Below, one piece after another: positions 9,074 to 18,217 of a DNA stretch of 64,000 bases. The translations under genes and the position numbers were made by a program. A model generated the notes under the pieces. That model was not told the origin of the DNA, did not search any database, and worked only from the letters and a program-made list of their open reading frames with translations. Each line of letters starts with the position of its first letter. Position 1 is the stretch's first letter. Source of the stretch: Denitrificimonas caeni (GTDB taxonomy: Bacteria > Pseudomonadota > Gammaproteobacteria > Pseudomonadales > Pseudomonadaceae); the NCBI RefSeq assembly GCF_905120345.1, contig NZ_CAJHOA010000003.1, positions 62,001-126,000 on the forward strand, written 5' to 3'.

Positions 9074-9967
9074 ATGTTACATCTGCCTTTACTTAATGCG
9101 TTAAAAACCTTTGTAGTTGCCGCAGGACACCTCAACTTTACTCGTGCAGCAGACGATCTTTTGGTCTCACCGTCAGCAGTCAGTCACCAGATTCGAGTGC
9201 TTGAGGACTATCTTGAGGTCAAACTGTTTATCCGCCAGAACCGTGCCTTGTCGTTGACTCCAGAAGGTCTGCGTTTATATCAAGCCCTAAAACAGCCCTT
9301 TGATCAGATCGCTCGTGCCATTCAAGATACTGTCCGTAATCGCGATTCTGATTCTTTGCGCATAGCCCTGCGGCCGTTTTTTTCCGGTGGCTGGCTGGCG
9401 CATCGACTGAATGGCTTCTGGGGCAAGTGGCCGCAAATTAGGATTGATCTGATTCACACCATTAAAATAATGGACTTCAATACGGAAAATATTGATCTTG
9501 AAATTATCTGGGGCAAGGGTGATTGGCCTGACCTACAGTCTCATCTGTTAGTGCCAGGTAATTTGACACCGATTTGCAGTGCCGAATTCATCAAGGAACA
9601 GGGCCGTCCCTCCACGCCGGCGGATCTAGCTAAATATGTCCTCATTCATGACGAGGACCATTCTGCTTGGGATGCTTGGGTAGAGAAAGCCAACGCTGGC
9701 CCAGTGAATTTATCGGCGAACTTGACCATTGATGACACTAACGTTCGATTACAATCCATCCTTAATAATCAGGGCATTATGCTGGGGTGTCCGACTCTTT
9801 TGAAAGCATACCTTGCCGACGGCAGATTAGTGCAGCTCTTTGACATCTGCTTAGATACGTATTCGTACTATCTGGTCTATCCGAAAGACCTACAACTAAC
9901 TAAAAATATGCAGATTTTTGTGGACTGGTTAATAGCCGAAGCGGGTATTGAACAAACAATGAGGTGA
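9074..9967 (+). CDS. LysR-family transcriptional regulator (GcvA-like)
   Basis: A 297-residue DNA-binding regulator. The N-terminal winged helix-turn-helix (about residues 5-62) has the typical LNFTRAADDLLVSPSAVSHQI pattern, split here as NFTRAADDL and SPSAVSHQIRVLE. The C-terminal effector-binding fold follows, with the VQLF-type ending of GcvA-like members. The chosen start is ATG 9074, preceded by AAAGGA at a good distance; an upstream TTG at 9038 is less likely. It precedes the TRAP transporter genes in the same direction by 127 bases and is the obvious candidate to control the TRAP and Rieske block. The inducer is unknown. Confidence 0.9.
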   Translation: MLHLPLLNALKTFVVAAGHLNFTRAADDLLVSPSAVSHQIRVLEDYLEVKLFIRQNRALSLTPEGLRLYQALKQPFDQIARAIQDTVRNRDSDSLRIALRPFFSGGWLAHRLNGFWGKWPQIRIDLIHTIKIMDFNTENIDLEIIWGKGDWPDLQSHLLVPGNLTPICSAEFIKEQGRPSTPADLAKYVLIHDEDHSAWDAWVEKANAGPVNLSANLTIDDTNVRLQSILNNQGIMLGCPTLLKAYLADGRLVQLFDICLDTYSYYLVYPKDLQLTKNMQIFVDWLIAEAGIEQTMR

Positions 9968-10094
9968 ACTCATACAAGCGTGAGTACAGCTTCATTCTTG
10001 TTGTGTTTGTTTGTGACAATATATAAAAAAGCCGTGAGTGTTCATCACTGCTTTCTAATTACAATAATTATGCGCAAGCGAGTGGAGAAAAATA

Positions 10095-11102
10095 ATGATA
10101 AAAACAACAAGTGCTATTTTAGGTCTTTCGCTAACTTTGTCCTTGACCCATGTCAATTCCGTAGTCGCGGCTGAAATGGTTTGGGATATGCCAAACGAAT
10201 ATCCATCAACCTCAGTCCAAGGACGAGGAGATAAAACCTTCTCGACGCTGTTGAAAGAGAAAAGCGCTGGTCAAATTAAAATTTCCCACCACTTCGGTGG
10301 TGCTTTGGGTTTGAAATCCAAAGATCAGCTGGATGCGGTAGGTGATGGTATCGTTCAGGTTGCTAATACCTTTATTCCTCCACTGGGTGGCGTTGATCCG
10401 ATTTTCTTATTGTCATCTCTGCCGTTTCTGAGCTCTAACGCTGATGAAGCGCGTAAATTGTTTGACGCTGCTCGCCAGGACTATGATCGCGTACTCGCCA
10501 AGTTTAATCAGCGTTTGTTGTATTCTTCTCCATGGCCATCAAGTGGTATCTGGGGCAAGGAACCACTGGTGAGCCATAGCACTATCGATAACCTGAAAAT
10601 GCGCACCTACGATGCCAATGGCACCATGGTGTTCCGCAGTATGGGTTCCGCACCTATCCAATTGAGTTGGGCCGATATTGTTCCACAGTTAAGTACGGGT
10701 GGAATTAATGCGGTACTGACCTCTATTGAGTCTGGACTGAGCTCTAGCTTCAACGATTACGTCACGCACTTCACTGCGATTAACTACGACAGCACCATCA
10801 ATCTGGTTACGATGAACAGAGATGTTTGGGAGGATTTGACTCCGGAACTGCAAGCAGCAGTAACCGCTGCAGCCAAGGAAACCGAAGACCAGCTGTGGAG
10901 TAATGCCAATGAAGTTATCCGTAAAAGCTATGAGGAAGCAGAGCGTCGCGGTGTAACAATCGTGAGCGAGGTTCCAGAAGATTTCCGTAAAGAAATGAAG
11001 GATGCAGCAATTCCTGTCATTGAGTCTTGGACTAAAAAAATGGGTCCTAATGGTCCTAAGATCCTAAGCGCTTATCAAGATTCTATCAGCACTGCTCAAT
11101 AA
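10095..11102 (+). CDS. dctP: TRAP transporter solute-binding protein
   Basis: DctP-type proteins catch an organic acid in the periplasm and pass it to the TRAP membrane subunits, which use a sodium gradient. The 335-residue protein has a signal peptide cut after about Ala26, then the DctP fold: WDMPNEYPSTSVQGRG, HHFGGALGLKSKDQLDAVGDG in split form, and the LKMRTYDANG segment around the conserved Arg that binds the carboxylate of the ligand. The ribosome site GTGGAG precedes the ATG. The next genes encode the small and large membrane subunits, so a complete transporter is present. The ligand is expected to be carboxylate-bearing, but which one cannot be told from sequence. Confidence 0.93.
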   Translation: MIKTTSAILGLSLTLSLTHVNSVVAAEMVWDMPNEYPSTSVQGRGDKTFSTLLKEKSAGQIKISHHFGGALGLKSKDQLDAVGDGIVQVANTFIPPLGGVDPIFLLSSLPFLSSNADEARKLFDAARQDYDRVLAKFNQRLLYSSPWPSSGIWGKEPLVSHSTIDNLKMRTYDANGTMVFRSMGSAPIQLSWADIVPQLSTGGINAVLTSIESGLSSSFNDYVTHFTAINYDSTINLVTMNRDVWEDLTPELQAAVTAAAKETEDQLWSNANEVIRKSYEEAERRGVTIVSEVPEDFRKEMKDAAIPVIESWTKKMGPNGPKILSAYQDSISTAQ

Positions 11103-11224
11103 GCTTAGAGCCTGATGTGACTCTGGATAAGATTCGTCCAGTCTGCTGTTAATGGCGGGAGAGTCGAGTCCAGAGCGCATCAAAATGATCTTTTGTGATT
11201 GTTAATAAACGGGATGACCAAGTT

Positions 11225-11764
11225 ATGAATAATCTCTTTATGAAATTCTTATGCACATTTGCATCTGGATTTTCTGTTGTTGCGAGTCGGCTTTCAACGG
11301 CTGGGGCCATTGGCGCTGTCATCCTTATGATCGGGATGACTTTGCATATTATGACAGAGATAGCACTTCGATATTTCTTCAGTACATCGACTTACGTACT
11401 GGATGAGTTTGTTGGTTATGGTGTTGCCGCCATGACCTTTTTAGCCTTGGGTCATACCTTTGAAAATAATGTACTGATCAGAGTGAACTTTGTCCTGCTT
11501 AAAATTCGTAGCAACATTCTACGTAAATTAGTAGAAATTAGCTGCGTGGTCATTACCTTGGTGATGTGCTCTTTCGTAGCCAGCTATTTCTGGAAAAGTG
11601 TAAGTCGTAACTTTGAGCGCGGTTCAACCAGTGAAACGATTGCTCAAGTCCCATTATGGATTCCTGAATCATTAGCCTTAATCGGTCTGATTATATTTGT
11701 TATTCAGATGTTGGCTTATGTATTGCGCTTGGTGTCTGGCAGCAAATTAATGTCTGAACAATAA
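11225..11764 (+). CDS. dctQ: TRAP transporter small membrane subunit
   Basis: A 179-residue inner-membrane protein with four predicted membrane spans, the normal architecture of DctQ: segments around residues 22-44, 57-77, 95-119 and 136-157. It helps the large subunit couple substrate movement to sodium. The chosen start is ATG 11225; a GTG at 11195 would add ten residues but has no ribosome site. The distance to the large-subunit gene is 9 bases. The 122-base gap after dctP is larger, as is usual where the binding protein is made in excess. Confidence 0.9.
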   Translation: MNNLFMKFLCTFASGFSVVASRLSTAGAIGAVILMIGMTLHIMTEIALRYFFSTSTYVLDEFVGYGVAAMTFLALGHTFENNVLIRVNFVLLKIRSNILRKLVEISCVVITLVMCSFVASYFWKSVSRNFERGSTSETIAQVPLWIPESLALIGLIIFVIQMLAYVLRLVSGSKLMSEQ

Positions 11765-11773
11765 AAAAGGTAA

Positions 11774-13087
11774 ATGACTATGGACGTTCTATTAAGTATG
11801 GGCTTCATGCTGTTGCTGATTATACTTTTCCTTGGTCTTGGGATTTGGGTGTTTTCAGGGTTAATACTGGTTTCAATCGTTAGTCTGGCAGTCCTTGTCG
11901 ACTTTCCGATGGACCGTATTGGGATTATTGCCAAATCTATTATGTGGCGCAGTTCCAGTGCTTGGGAGTTGTCAGCTATCCCGTTATTTATATGGATGGG
12001 CGAGATTATTTTCCGTACGGATATCTCCGACCGTCTGTTCCGTGGTTTAGCGCCATTGGTGCAATGGATGCCGGGCCGTCTTCTGCACACTAATATCTTG
12101 GGTTGTACGTTGTTTGCGGCGGTGAGTGGTTCTACATCGGCGACCACTGCTACGGTTGGGAAGATCACCACCTCTGCGCTGCGGGAGCGTAACTACAGTC
12201 AATCTCTGTCTATTGGTTCGCTGGCCGGTGCAGGTAGTCTTGGCTTGTTGATTCCGCCTTCAATCGTCATGATTATTTACGGTGTGATGGCTGAAGTATC
12301 CATTGCCAAGCTTTTCGCTGCAGGTATTTTGCCTGGATTGCTGGTGGCGTTTGTTTACTCCATGTACATCATTATTCGTTGTGTTATTAATCCATCGTTG
12401 GCACCCCGAGATGCTGAGCCGTTTAGTATTAAAGAGTGCATCAATGGATTGGGTAACCTGTTTCCGATTGTCGTTCTGATTGTAATGGTGCTGGGTAGTA
12501 TTTATGCGGGTATCGCTACGCCATCAGAAGCCGCAGCAGTGGGTGTTGTGGTAACTATTCTGTTAACGGTTTTCATGCGCAGCTTCTCATGGAAAATCAT
12601 CATTGACGCAGCTATGGGTGCTATCCGTACGTCTTGTATGGTGTGTTCTATCCTGATTGCAGCGGCACTGTTGTCAACCACCATTGGCTATTTGCATATT
12701 CCTGCTCAGTTAGTTGTGCTGATTGAGGGTATGGGGCTTTCTCCGTACGGACTGTTGCTGATTCTAGCGTTATTCTATGTCGTTCTTGGTTTCTTCCTGG
12801 ATGGTATCTCTATCATCGTAATGAGCTTACCGATCACTCTGCCGCTGATTTTGTCTGCAGGCTTTGATCCGATCTGGTACGGCGTGTTTCTTGTATTGAT
12901 GATTGAGTTGGCGCAGATGACACCACCAGTAGGGTTTAACCTGTTTATTCTTCAAGGACTAACGGGCGAACCAATCGGCACTATTGTGAAGGCTGCATTC
13001 CCGTTTTTCTTGCTGATGTGTCTCGTCGTTTTGCTGGTCAGCTTGTTCCCAAGCATTGTTCTGTTCTTACCGCAGCTGATGTCATGA
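11774..13087 (+). CDS. dctM: TRAP transporter large membrane subunit
   Basis: A 437-residue, strongly hydrophobic protein with about twelve membrane spans and the DctM signature regions: the AAVSGSTSATTATVG loop, the GAGSLGLLIPPS segment and the GIATPSEAAAVG segment late in the protein. It forms the sodium-driven channel for the substrate delivered by the DctP protein. AAAAAAGG before the ATG is the ribosome site. The gene is 22 bases upstream of the universal stress protein gene, the arrangement known from TeaABCD-type TRAP operons. Confidence 0.95.
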   Translation: MTMDVLLSMGFMLLLIILFLGLGIWVFSGLILVSIVSLAVLVDFPMDRIGIIAKSIMWRSSSAWELSAIPLFIWMGEIIFRTDISDRLFRGLAPLVQWMPGRLLHTNILGCTLFAAVSGSTSATTATVGKITTSALRERNYSQSLSIGSLAGAGSLGLLIPPSIVMIIYGVMAEVSIAKLFAAGILPGLLVAFVYSMYIIIRCVINPSLAPRDAEPFSIKECINGLGNLFPIVVLIVMVLGSIYAGIATPSEAAAVGVVVTILLTVFMRSFSWKIIIDAAMGAIRTSCMVCSILIAAALLSTTIGYLHIPAQLVVLIEGMGLSPYGLLLILALFYVVLGFFLDGISIIVMSLPITLPLILSAGFDPIWYGVFLVLMIELAQMTPPVGFNLFILQGLTGEPIGTIVKAAFPFFLLMCLVVLLVSLFPSIVLFLPQLMS

Positions 13088-13109
13088 TGATCAATAGAGG
13101 ACAAACCTT

Positions 13110-13601
13110 ATGAATATGCCAAAAATTAACACGGTGCTGTACACCACATCTCTCGGCCCCTATACACGGCATGTGTATCGTTACGCGCTACAGTTGGCAT
13201 ACATTAATAATGCCGAGTTGATTATGTTACATATCATCAAACCTGTTGGGCTTATGGGTGAAGCGCTGATTAAGGAGTATTTACCTGCAGAGCTTATTGA
13301 AGAGGTTCATGATAAAGGTGTGAGTCGAGTCATGGAGAAAATGAAGGCACGAATTCATGACATCATGAGCGACGAAAGTAAAGAAATGGATCGATACAGC
13401 GGAGTGGTTATACGCCAGCTTGTGGTAACCGGACGTTACGATGAGACGATTCTGGAAGTTGCTGTCAATGAGGGGGCGGATGTGATCGTGATGGGCAGCG
13501 AAAACCGTGCCGGCATGCAAAGTGCTAAAACACAGCGCGTGATTCGAGGTTCAAAGATCCCTGTGTATGTTGTGCCGACAGGAAAACATTACCCGCAATA
13601 A
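13110..13601 (+). CDS. Universal stress protein linked to the TRAP transporter
   Basis: A 163-residue single-domain UspA-fold protein: TVLYTTSLGPYTRHVYRYAL at the start, and the ATP-site region DVIVMGSENRAG followed by VIRGSKIPVYVVP at the end. In Halomonas elongata the TeaD Usp in the same position binds ATP and lowers the activity of the TeaABC TRAP transporter, so a similar control of this transporter is plausible by analogy. It is the last gene of the transporter operon; a strong hairpin terminator follows its stop. Confidence 0.88.
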   Translation: MNMPKINTVLYTTSLGPYTRHVYRYALQLAYINNAELIMLHIIKPVGLMGEALIKEYLPAELIEEVHDKGVSRVMEKMKARIHDIMSDESKEMDRYSGVVIRQLVVTGRYDETILEVAVNEGADVIVMGSENRAGMQSAKTQRVIRGSKIPVYVVPTGKHYPQ

Positions 13602-13640
13602 AAATATATTCTGAATACGCACAGTGACAACAGTATAAAA

Positions 13641-13668
13641 ACAGCGATCATTGATCGCTGTTTTTTTT
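13641..13668. terminator. Strong bidirectional-type terminator between usp and gloA
   Basis: ACAGCGATCA at 13641-13650 is matched by TGATCGCTGT at 13652-13661, followed by a run of eight T residues; A residues lie on the other side. It sits between two convergent genes and overlaps the last bases of the gloA-like gene, so it probably ends transcripts from both sides. Confidence 0.92.
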
Positions 13669-14077
13669 ATTGGGATATAGGCTCGTTTAACTCGATGATA
13701 TAACCGTCTGGATCATAAATAAAACCTAGCATACGTGTGCCGTGGTTCATCGGTTTAGCCGGGCTGCGGATAGTAACCCCTTCCGCTTCGAGGTAGGCCA
13801 TTGCGTCTTTTACGTTATCAACATTAAAAGCAATGTGCCCATACCCCGCGCCTTTTTCATAGGGTGCGTTGGTGTCCCAGTTATAGGTCAGTTCCAGTGT
13901 CGTGGTTTCATTCTCAGGACCATAGCCAATAAAAGTGTTGGTGAAGCGGCCTTCTGAATACTCATTCTGCCGTAAAACTTTCATACCCATAATACGAATA
14001 TAAAAATCCAGAGACTTTTCCAAATCAGATACCCGAATCATGATGTGATCAAGTCGGAACAGTTGCTTTTTACTCAT
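13667..14077 (-). CDS. gloA: Lactoylglutathione lyase (glyoxalase I)-like protein
   Basis: Glyoxalase I turns the methylglyoxal-glutathione adduct into lactoylglutathione using a divalent metal. The 136-residue protein matches the short bacterial form in length and motifs. The four metal ligands are visible: His in RLDHIMIRV, Glu in TLELTYNWD, His in GYGHIAFNV and Glu in GYIIELNE. YGPENE and DPDGY are also typical. It is the only gene in the catabolic block on the minus strand and separates the TRAP operon from the Rieske operon. It may detoxify an aldehyde made by the pathway, or be an ordinary housekeeping gene. A related VOC enzyme with another substrate is less likely given how well the glyoxalase motifs are kept. 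Confidence 0.85.
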   Translation of the reverse strand: MSKKQLFRLDHIMIRVSDLEKSLDFYIRIMGMKVLRQNEYSEGRFTNTFIGYGPENETTTLELTYNWDTNAPYEKGAGYGHIAFNVDNVKDAMAYLEAEGVTIRSPAKPMNHGTRMLGFIYDPDGYIIELNEPISQ

Positions 14078-14310
14078 AGTCTGACAGCCATTTCTTGTTA
14101 ATTATTCGAGACTTACGGTACCACAATCTATTTGTGAGCCAATATCGATGCATGCTGAGGTTTACTCACTCAGCCTTGAAATCTACTTGCTTCTCCATGC
14201 GTCGACGCTCTGACAATATGACATATGACAAGAATGAACGTTGTTAAGAGCCATCTGGTTGTGAAAAAAACTAATAAGAAAGCGTTGATCCTCACGGGAG
14301 TTTAATTGAT

Positions 14311-15534
14311 ATGAATATTAAAAAAACAATAAGTCCGATTCCAATGGAAGAGTTCAATATAAGTTATCCTGACGAAAAAGGTACGCCAATTTTTTCTTTG
14401 CCTCCTGAGTTGTATTGGTCTAAAGAGTTTTATGAATTTGAGTTAAATGCTGTTTGGCGCAGTGACTGGATTTGTGTTGGTCGCGCGAATGAAATTCCTA
14501 ATGCGGGTGACTACAACACTATTACCATTGGCAATGATCCGTTGATCGTTATTCGTGATCGTAGTGGTGCTGTCAACGTAATGTCTAACGTGTGCCAGCA
14601 TAAAGGCATGTTGATTCTTGAAGGTCGTGGTAATACCCGTCGTCTGCAGTGTCCATTGCACGCATGGGTATACAGCACTAAAGGTGATTTAGTTACAGCA
14701 CCAGGTTTGAGTGATGTTGAAGAAGATTTCGATGTAAAAGACGTGTGCTTGCCCAAGATTCGCACTGATATGTGGGAAGGGTTTATTTTCATAACCTTTG
14801 ATGAAACGATTCCATCGCTGCAAGATCGTTTAGGCCATCTGGGTGAGCAGATCAAAAACTATGGTTTGGCAGAGATGCGCGGTCCAGAGCCATTGGAAAT
14901 GCAAACCTTTGACTGGAACTGGAAAATTTTCAACGACGAGTGCTACCACTGCGGCTATCTGCATGCCTCATCGTGGGGAGAGATGTACCCGCTACCGCCT
15001 TCAGCAGTAGACGAGGCCTCGATTTATAACGATGGCTCAAAAGGTATCGTTTCGTATGACTTGCTCAGTACTCATATCGATGCAGCACCGACCAATACAG
15101 GCACGATTCTGCAGCCACCATTACCAGGGCTGACGGACGAAGAGCGTAAGCGTCTCAGTTATATTACCGTCGCACCTAATATGTTTATCGTCGCTATGCC
15201 CGATAAGGTTAAATATTTTATCTGGTTACCTGCGGGTCCAAAACAGACCTTTTACGGAGTTTCTTGGTTGTATCCTGAAAGTACTCTAGCGCGCGATGAT
15301 TTCAAGAAAAACTACGAGCAGGAACATACCGACCTGTGGCCGGTTATGGAAGAGGATCTGTTTGCGTGGAGAAGAACTCAGGCCGGAATGGAGTCTAGTT
15401 TTGCTACGCGCGGTCGTCTGACGTCTAAAGAGCAAGTTATTCATCGACTACAGAAGTGGCTGATTGATAAATACCGTGCTGAGGATGCGGCTGTACGAGC
15501 GCAGGACACTTCTGCATCAGCCAAGGTTGGCTAA
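14311..15534 (+). CDS. Rieske non-heme iron oxygenase, catalytic (alpha) subunit
   Basis: A 407-residue oxygenase that uses O2 and electrons from a reductase to hydroxylate or dealkylate its substrate. The Rieske 2Fe-2S ligands are Cys95, His97, Cys114 and His117 (VCQHKG and CPLHAW). The mononuclear iron site has the N-x-E-x-Y-H-x4-H pattern with His213 and His218, and Asp349 in the EEDLFAWRR helix is the likely third ligand. No small beta subunit gene is present, so it is of the alpha-only type, like the carnitine, glycine betaine and vanillate enzymes. The reductase gene follows after 101 bases. Those relatives often remove N- or O-methyl groups, but the substrate here is unknown. Confidence 0.92.
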   Translation: MNIKKTISPIPMEEFNISYPDEKGTPIFSLPPELYWSKEFYEFELNAVWRSDWICVGRANEIPNAGDYNTITIGNDPLIVIRDRSGAVNVMSNVCQHKGMLILEGRGNTRRLQCPLHAWVYSTKGDLVTAPGLSDVEEDFDVKDVCLPKIRTDMWEGFIFITFDETIPSLQDRLGHLGEQIKNYGLAEMRGPEPLEMQTFDWNWKIFNDECYHCGYLHASSWGEMYPLPPSAVDEASIYNDGSKGIVSYDLLSTHIDAAPTNTGTILQPPLPGLTDEERKRLSYITVAPNMFIVAMPDKVKYFIWLPAGPKQTFYGVSWLYPESTLARDDFKKNYEQEHTDLWPVMEEDLFAWRRTQAGMESSFATRGRLTSKEQVIHRLQKWLIDKYRAEDAAVRAQDTSASAKVG

Positions 15535-15635
15535 CAAAGCTATTAAGCAGGCTCGTTTAATCTGCGAGTCTGCTTAATTGTTACCCCCAGAATCAATGGT
15601 GTCTTTGCAGTGTTTACGGCACCCGGAGTGTGTTT

Positions 15636-16616
15636 ATGGCTAATAACAAACAAATCACAGTCAAAGTGGCTGGCCGAAAACAGCTGAACGAAGACATTGT
15701 CGGATTAACGCTGGTTACTCTAGACGGTTCGCCACTACCGGACTGGAAGCCTGGTGCACACGTTGAAGTACAGCTGAATACAGGCAGCGGTACCGATCAG
15801 GACGCCGTTATGTTGCGTCACTACTCTTTGTGCGGTGACTACACCTGTACGGATAACTGGGAGTTGGCCATTTTGCGAGAGCAAAAGGGTCGTGGTGGTT
15901 CCCAATATATTCATGAAAAAATCAAAGAAGGGGATGTGGTTCAGGTTTCTATACCGCGTAATCATTTCCCTTTCAAATCTGATAAAAAAATACTGTTTAT
16001 CGCCGGCGGTATTGGTATTACCCCGATTCTACCGATGATTCAACAGGCAAATAACGAAGGTCTTGACTGGCGCCTGGTGTATTTATCCAGAGAACGTGGC
16101 CGTATGGTGTATCTGGATCGATTTACCGGATACGACAGCAGTCGGATACGTCTGAACGGCGATGTTGAAGATGGTTACTGTGATCTGAATGAATTGTTAA
16201 GCACTTGCGATTCGGAAACAGCCGTCTACTCCTGTGGTCCGAAACCATTACTCGATGCCTTGGAAAAAATTCATGCTGAACAGAAAGATGCTGGCTGGAG
16301 TTTAACCATTGAGCGTTTTGCCGCCAGCGATGCCGCGCTTGACCAGAGTGGTTCTTTCGACGTAGTGATTAATAGTACCGGCGAGCGTATTCATATAGCG
16401 GAAGGGCATTCTATCCTTGAGACCTTGAGAGATAAGGGCATCAGAATAAAGTGTTCCTGTCGCGATGGTGTGTGTGGCACGTGTGAAACCGGCGTGTTGT
16501 CAGGCATTCCAGATCACCGTGACTCTGTGCTCTCTGAAGAAGAACGAGCGGACAATAATTACATGATGGTCTGTGTATCGCGAGCGTTTACCGACGAGTT
16601 GGTGCTGGATCTCTGA
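15636..16616 (+). CDS. Rieske oxygenase reductase (flavin, NAD and plant-type 2Fe-2S domains)
   Basis: A 326-residue electron-transfer protein of the phthalate dioxygenase reductase family (VanB type). A flavin-binding barrel comes first (LRHYSLCG near residue 64), then a nucleotide-binding domain (FIAGGIGITP and YSCGPKPLLDAL), then a C-terminal ferredoxin domain with the Cys cluster CSCRDGVCGTC and a distant VCVSRA Cys. It should take electrons from NAD(P)H to the Rieske oxygenase encoded just upstream. The start is ATG 15636 with GGAG seven bases before; an upstream GTG at 15630 is possible. Confidence 0.93.
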   Translation: MANNKQITVKVAGRKQLNEDIVGLTLVTLDGSPLPDWKPGAHVEVQLNTGSGTDQDAVMLRHYSLCGDYTCTDNWELAILREQKGRGGSQYIHEKIKEGDVVQVSIPRNHFPFKSDKKILFIAGGIGITPILPMIQQANNEGLDWRLVYLSRERGRMVYLDRFTGYDSSRIRLNGDVEDGYCDLNELLSTCDSETAVYSCGPKPLLDALEKIHAEQKDAGWSLTIERFAASDAALDQSGSFDVVINSTGERIHIAEGHSILETLRDKGIRIKCSCRDGVCGTCETGVLSGIPDHRDSVLSEEERADNNYMMVCVSRAFTDELVLDL

Positions 16617-16654
16617 GGCCGGATGTACGTAATGAATTATCTGGAGAAAAACTA

Positions 16655-17530
16655 ATGTCAATTAAGCGAGTAGTAGTAACCGGTGGATCTGGCCGGGTTG
16701 GCAGTTACGTCGTGCGCCAGCTATTAAAAGATTATGACGTGGTGATTGCCGACCTAGTGGCTGGTAATGCAGAGGCTGAATACGTTCAAGCCAACGTGAT
16801 GGAACTTGATGAGTTGCGAGCTGCTTTTAAAGGCGCTGATGCTGTAGTGCACTTGGCTGCGATTGATTTTGACTGGAAGGCGCCAGACGAGCAGTACATT
16901 AATATTAACGTGCGCGGTACTTGGCACGTGCTGCAAGCTGCTGCTGAGATGGGCGTTAAAAAAGTGGTGCTGTGTTCTAGTATTTCTGCCTGCGGATTGT
17001 CCGAGATGCGCATTGACTGGACGCCGGAGTATCTGCCGGTAAATGAGCGTCATGACAATAAGCCTGTACAGGCCTATAGCGTTAGTAAGCTGGTTATGGA
17101 GCAGATGGCGAAGAGCTTTGTCGACGGTACCGATATGGACGTTATCTGTTTACGACCTCTTGCTGTGGTACTGAACGAAACGCTTGATGATTACATTAAG
17201 TTCGTCGACGCTGCTGATCGCCATTGGCTTTTTTACTATGTGACTGGCGAGGATGTTGCGAGCGCATTTGACGCCGCATTGAAAACTGAAGGATTGCGTT
17301 ACGGGACTTTCTTCCTGAGTGCCGACGATACCTCACACCCTAAGCCAACTCTAGAGTGGTATCAAGACGTGATCGGACCATTGCCAACCATTGCTAATCC
17401 GCGCTTGTATCAGCAAAACCCACGAGCATCTATTTTTAGCAATCGTGATGCTAAAGAACTGTTGGGCTGGCAGCCAACGTCCAATTTTGATGAGTTACGA
17501 GCCCAAGCAAAGAACAGTCAAAATAAGTAA
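16655..17530 (+). CDS. NAD-dependent epimerase/dehydratase-type extended SDR
   Basis: A 291-residue extended short-chain dehydrogenase. The N-terminal nucleotide motif is TGGSGRVG, followed by the acidic residue of VVIADL, which favours NAD. The catalytic Ser lies in SSISACG and the YxxxK pair in AYSVSK. Overall it resembles uronate dehydrogenase and similar sugar-acid dehydrogenases more than nucleotide-sugar epimerases, but this is only a resemblance. It lies 38 bases after the reductase gene and 37 bases before the next gene, so it is in the same transcript. It probably oxidises an alcohol made by the Rieske enzyme or a later intermediate. Confidence 0.85.
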   Translation: MSIKRVVVTGGSGRVGSYVVRQLLKDYDVVIADLVAGNAEAEYVQANVMELDELRAAFKGADAVVHLAAIDFDWKAPDEQYININVRGTWHVLQAAAEMGVKKVVLCSSISACGLSEMRIDWTPEYLPVNERHDNKPVQAYSVSKLVMEQMAKSFVDGTDMDVICLRPLAVVLNETLDDYIKFVDAADRHWLFYYVTGEDVASAFDAALKTEGLRYGTFFLSADDTSHPKPTLEWYQDVIGPLPTIANPRLYQQNPRASIFSNRDAKELLGWQPTSNFDELRAQAKNSQNK

Positions 17531-17567
17531 CTAAGAATTATTAATAAAAATGGTAGGAGTATCTGAA

Positions 17568-18179
17568 ATGAAATCTATACGTACTGGTAAAGTCGATTGG
17601 ACCGGTGATAACCCCTTCATTTATATGAAAACCGATCCCGAAGGAGATTGGACATCATTGTCTGTATATTTCCGTATCGCCGCATCGGATTACGGTCGTG
17701 GCGAAGCTATTATTGTTCTTGAAAACCCATATCAGCTTGAAGATGCCAACGCCATTCGCGTATGTCTGACTGATAACCTGGAATTGTCTCGTTATTTGGT
17801 TAAAGACTTCCTCTCGCACTTCGCATTATTCCGTAAAGCCGTTTCTTTGCAGAACATGGAATACATTGCAGACGCTACCTTTAAGACCGAAGCAGACTAT
17901 CCGAAGCAGCATATCGAATCGGCTCATTCCACGAGCAAGAATATAACCGTTAACCTGGTCTGGGAAGGTCTTAACGAGCCATTTGCTGTGGCGTTGCCAC
18001 CGGCTGAGACGCAGACGGGTAAGCATGAAATGTTCTGTGTGTTCCAAGCTGCGAGCAGTGCTCGAGTTGAGGTGAATGGAAAAGCGCTGGAAGGTCAGCC
18101 AATAGAACGTGACTTCCTTGATCGCCGTGCTCTTTCAGCTGCCTTGGCGAGCAGTGAAAGCTGGGTGCAGATGTCCTGA
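17568..18179 (+). CDS. Unrecognised 203-residue protein in the Rieske operon
   Basis: I do not recognise this family. The protein has no signal peptide or membrane span. The first half is rich in alternating strands (WTGDNPFIYMKTDPEGDW and EAIIVLENPY segments), the middle has an aromatic and acidic helical part, and the C-terminal part again looks like beta strands (NITVNLVWEG, HEMFCVFQAAS). A beta-sandwich binding or accessory fold is possible. The start is ATG 17568, preceded by AGGAG at eight bases; an ATG at 17550 has no ribosome site. It sits between the SDR and DUF1116 genes with short gaps, so it most likely acts in the same pathway, perhaps as a substrate-binding, isomerase or scaffold protein. 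Confidence 0.85.
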   Translation: MKSIRTGKVDWTGDNPFIYMKTDPEGDWTSLSVYFRIAASDYGRGEAIIVLENPYQLEDANAIRVCLTDNLELSRYLVKDFLSHFALFRKAVSLQNMEYIADATFKTEADYPKQHIESAHSTSKNITVNLVWEGLNEPFAVALPPAETQTGKHEMFCVFQAASSARVEVNGKALEGQPIERDFLDRRALSAALASSESWVQMS

Positions 18180-18217
18180 AACCTTTTATCTAACTAATAA
18201 CTATAGGTATAACAATA

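Noticed and set aside
9980-10174. A 64-residue frame between the LysR and dctP genes
   Set aside because: It overlaps the dctP signal peptide in another frame and has no ribosome site.
11121-11175. Weak inverted repeat CTCTGGA/TCCAGAG between dctP and dctQ
   Set aside because: Only seven bases with a long loop; a role in lowering membrane-subunit expression could not be supported.
14154-14174. GCTGAG/CTCAGC inverted repeat between gloA and the Rieske gene
   Set aside because: Only six bases; too short to call an operator without comparison to other promoters.
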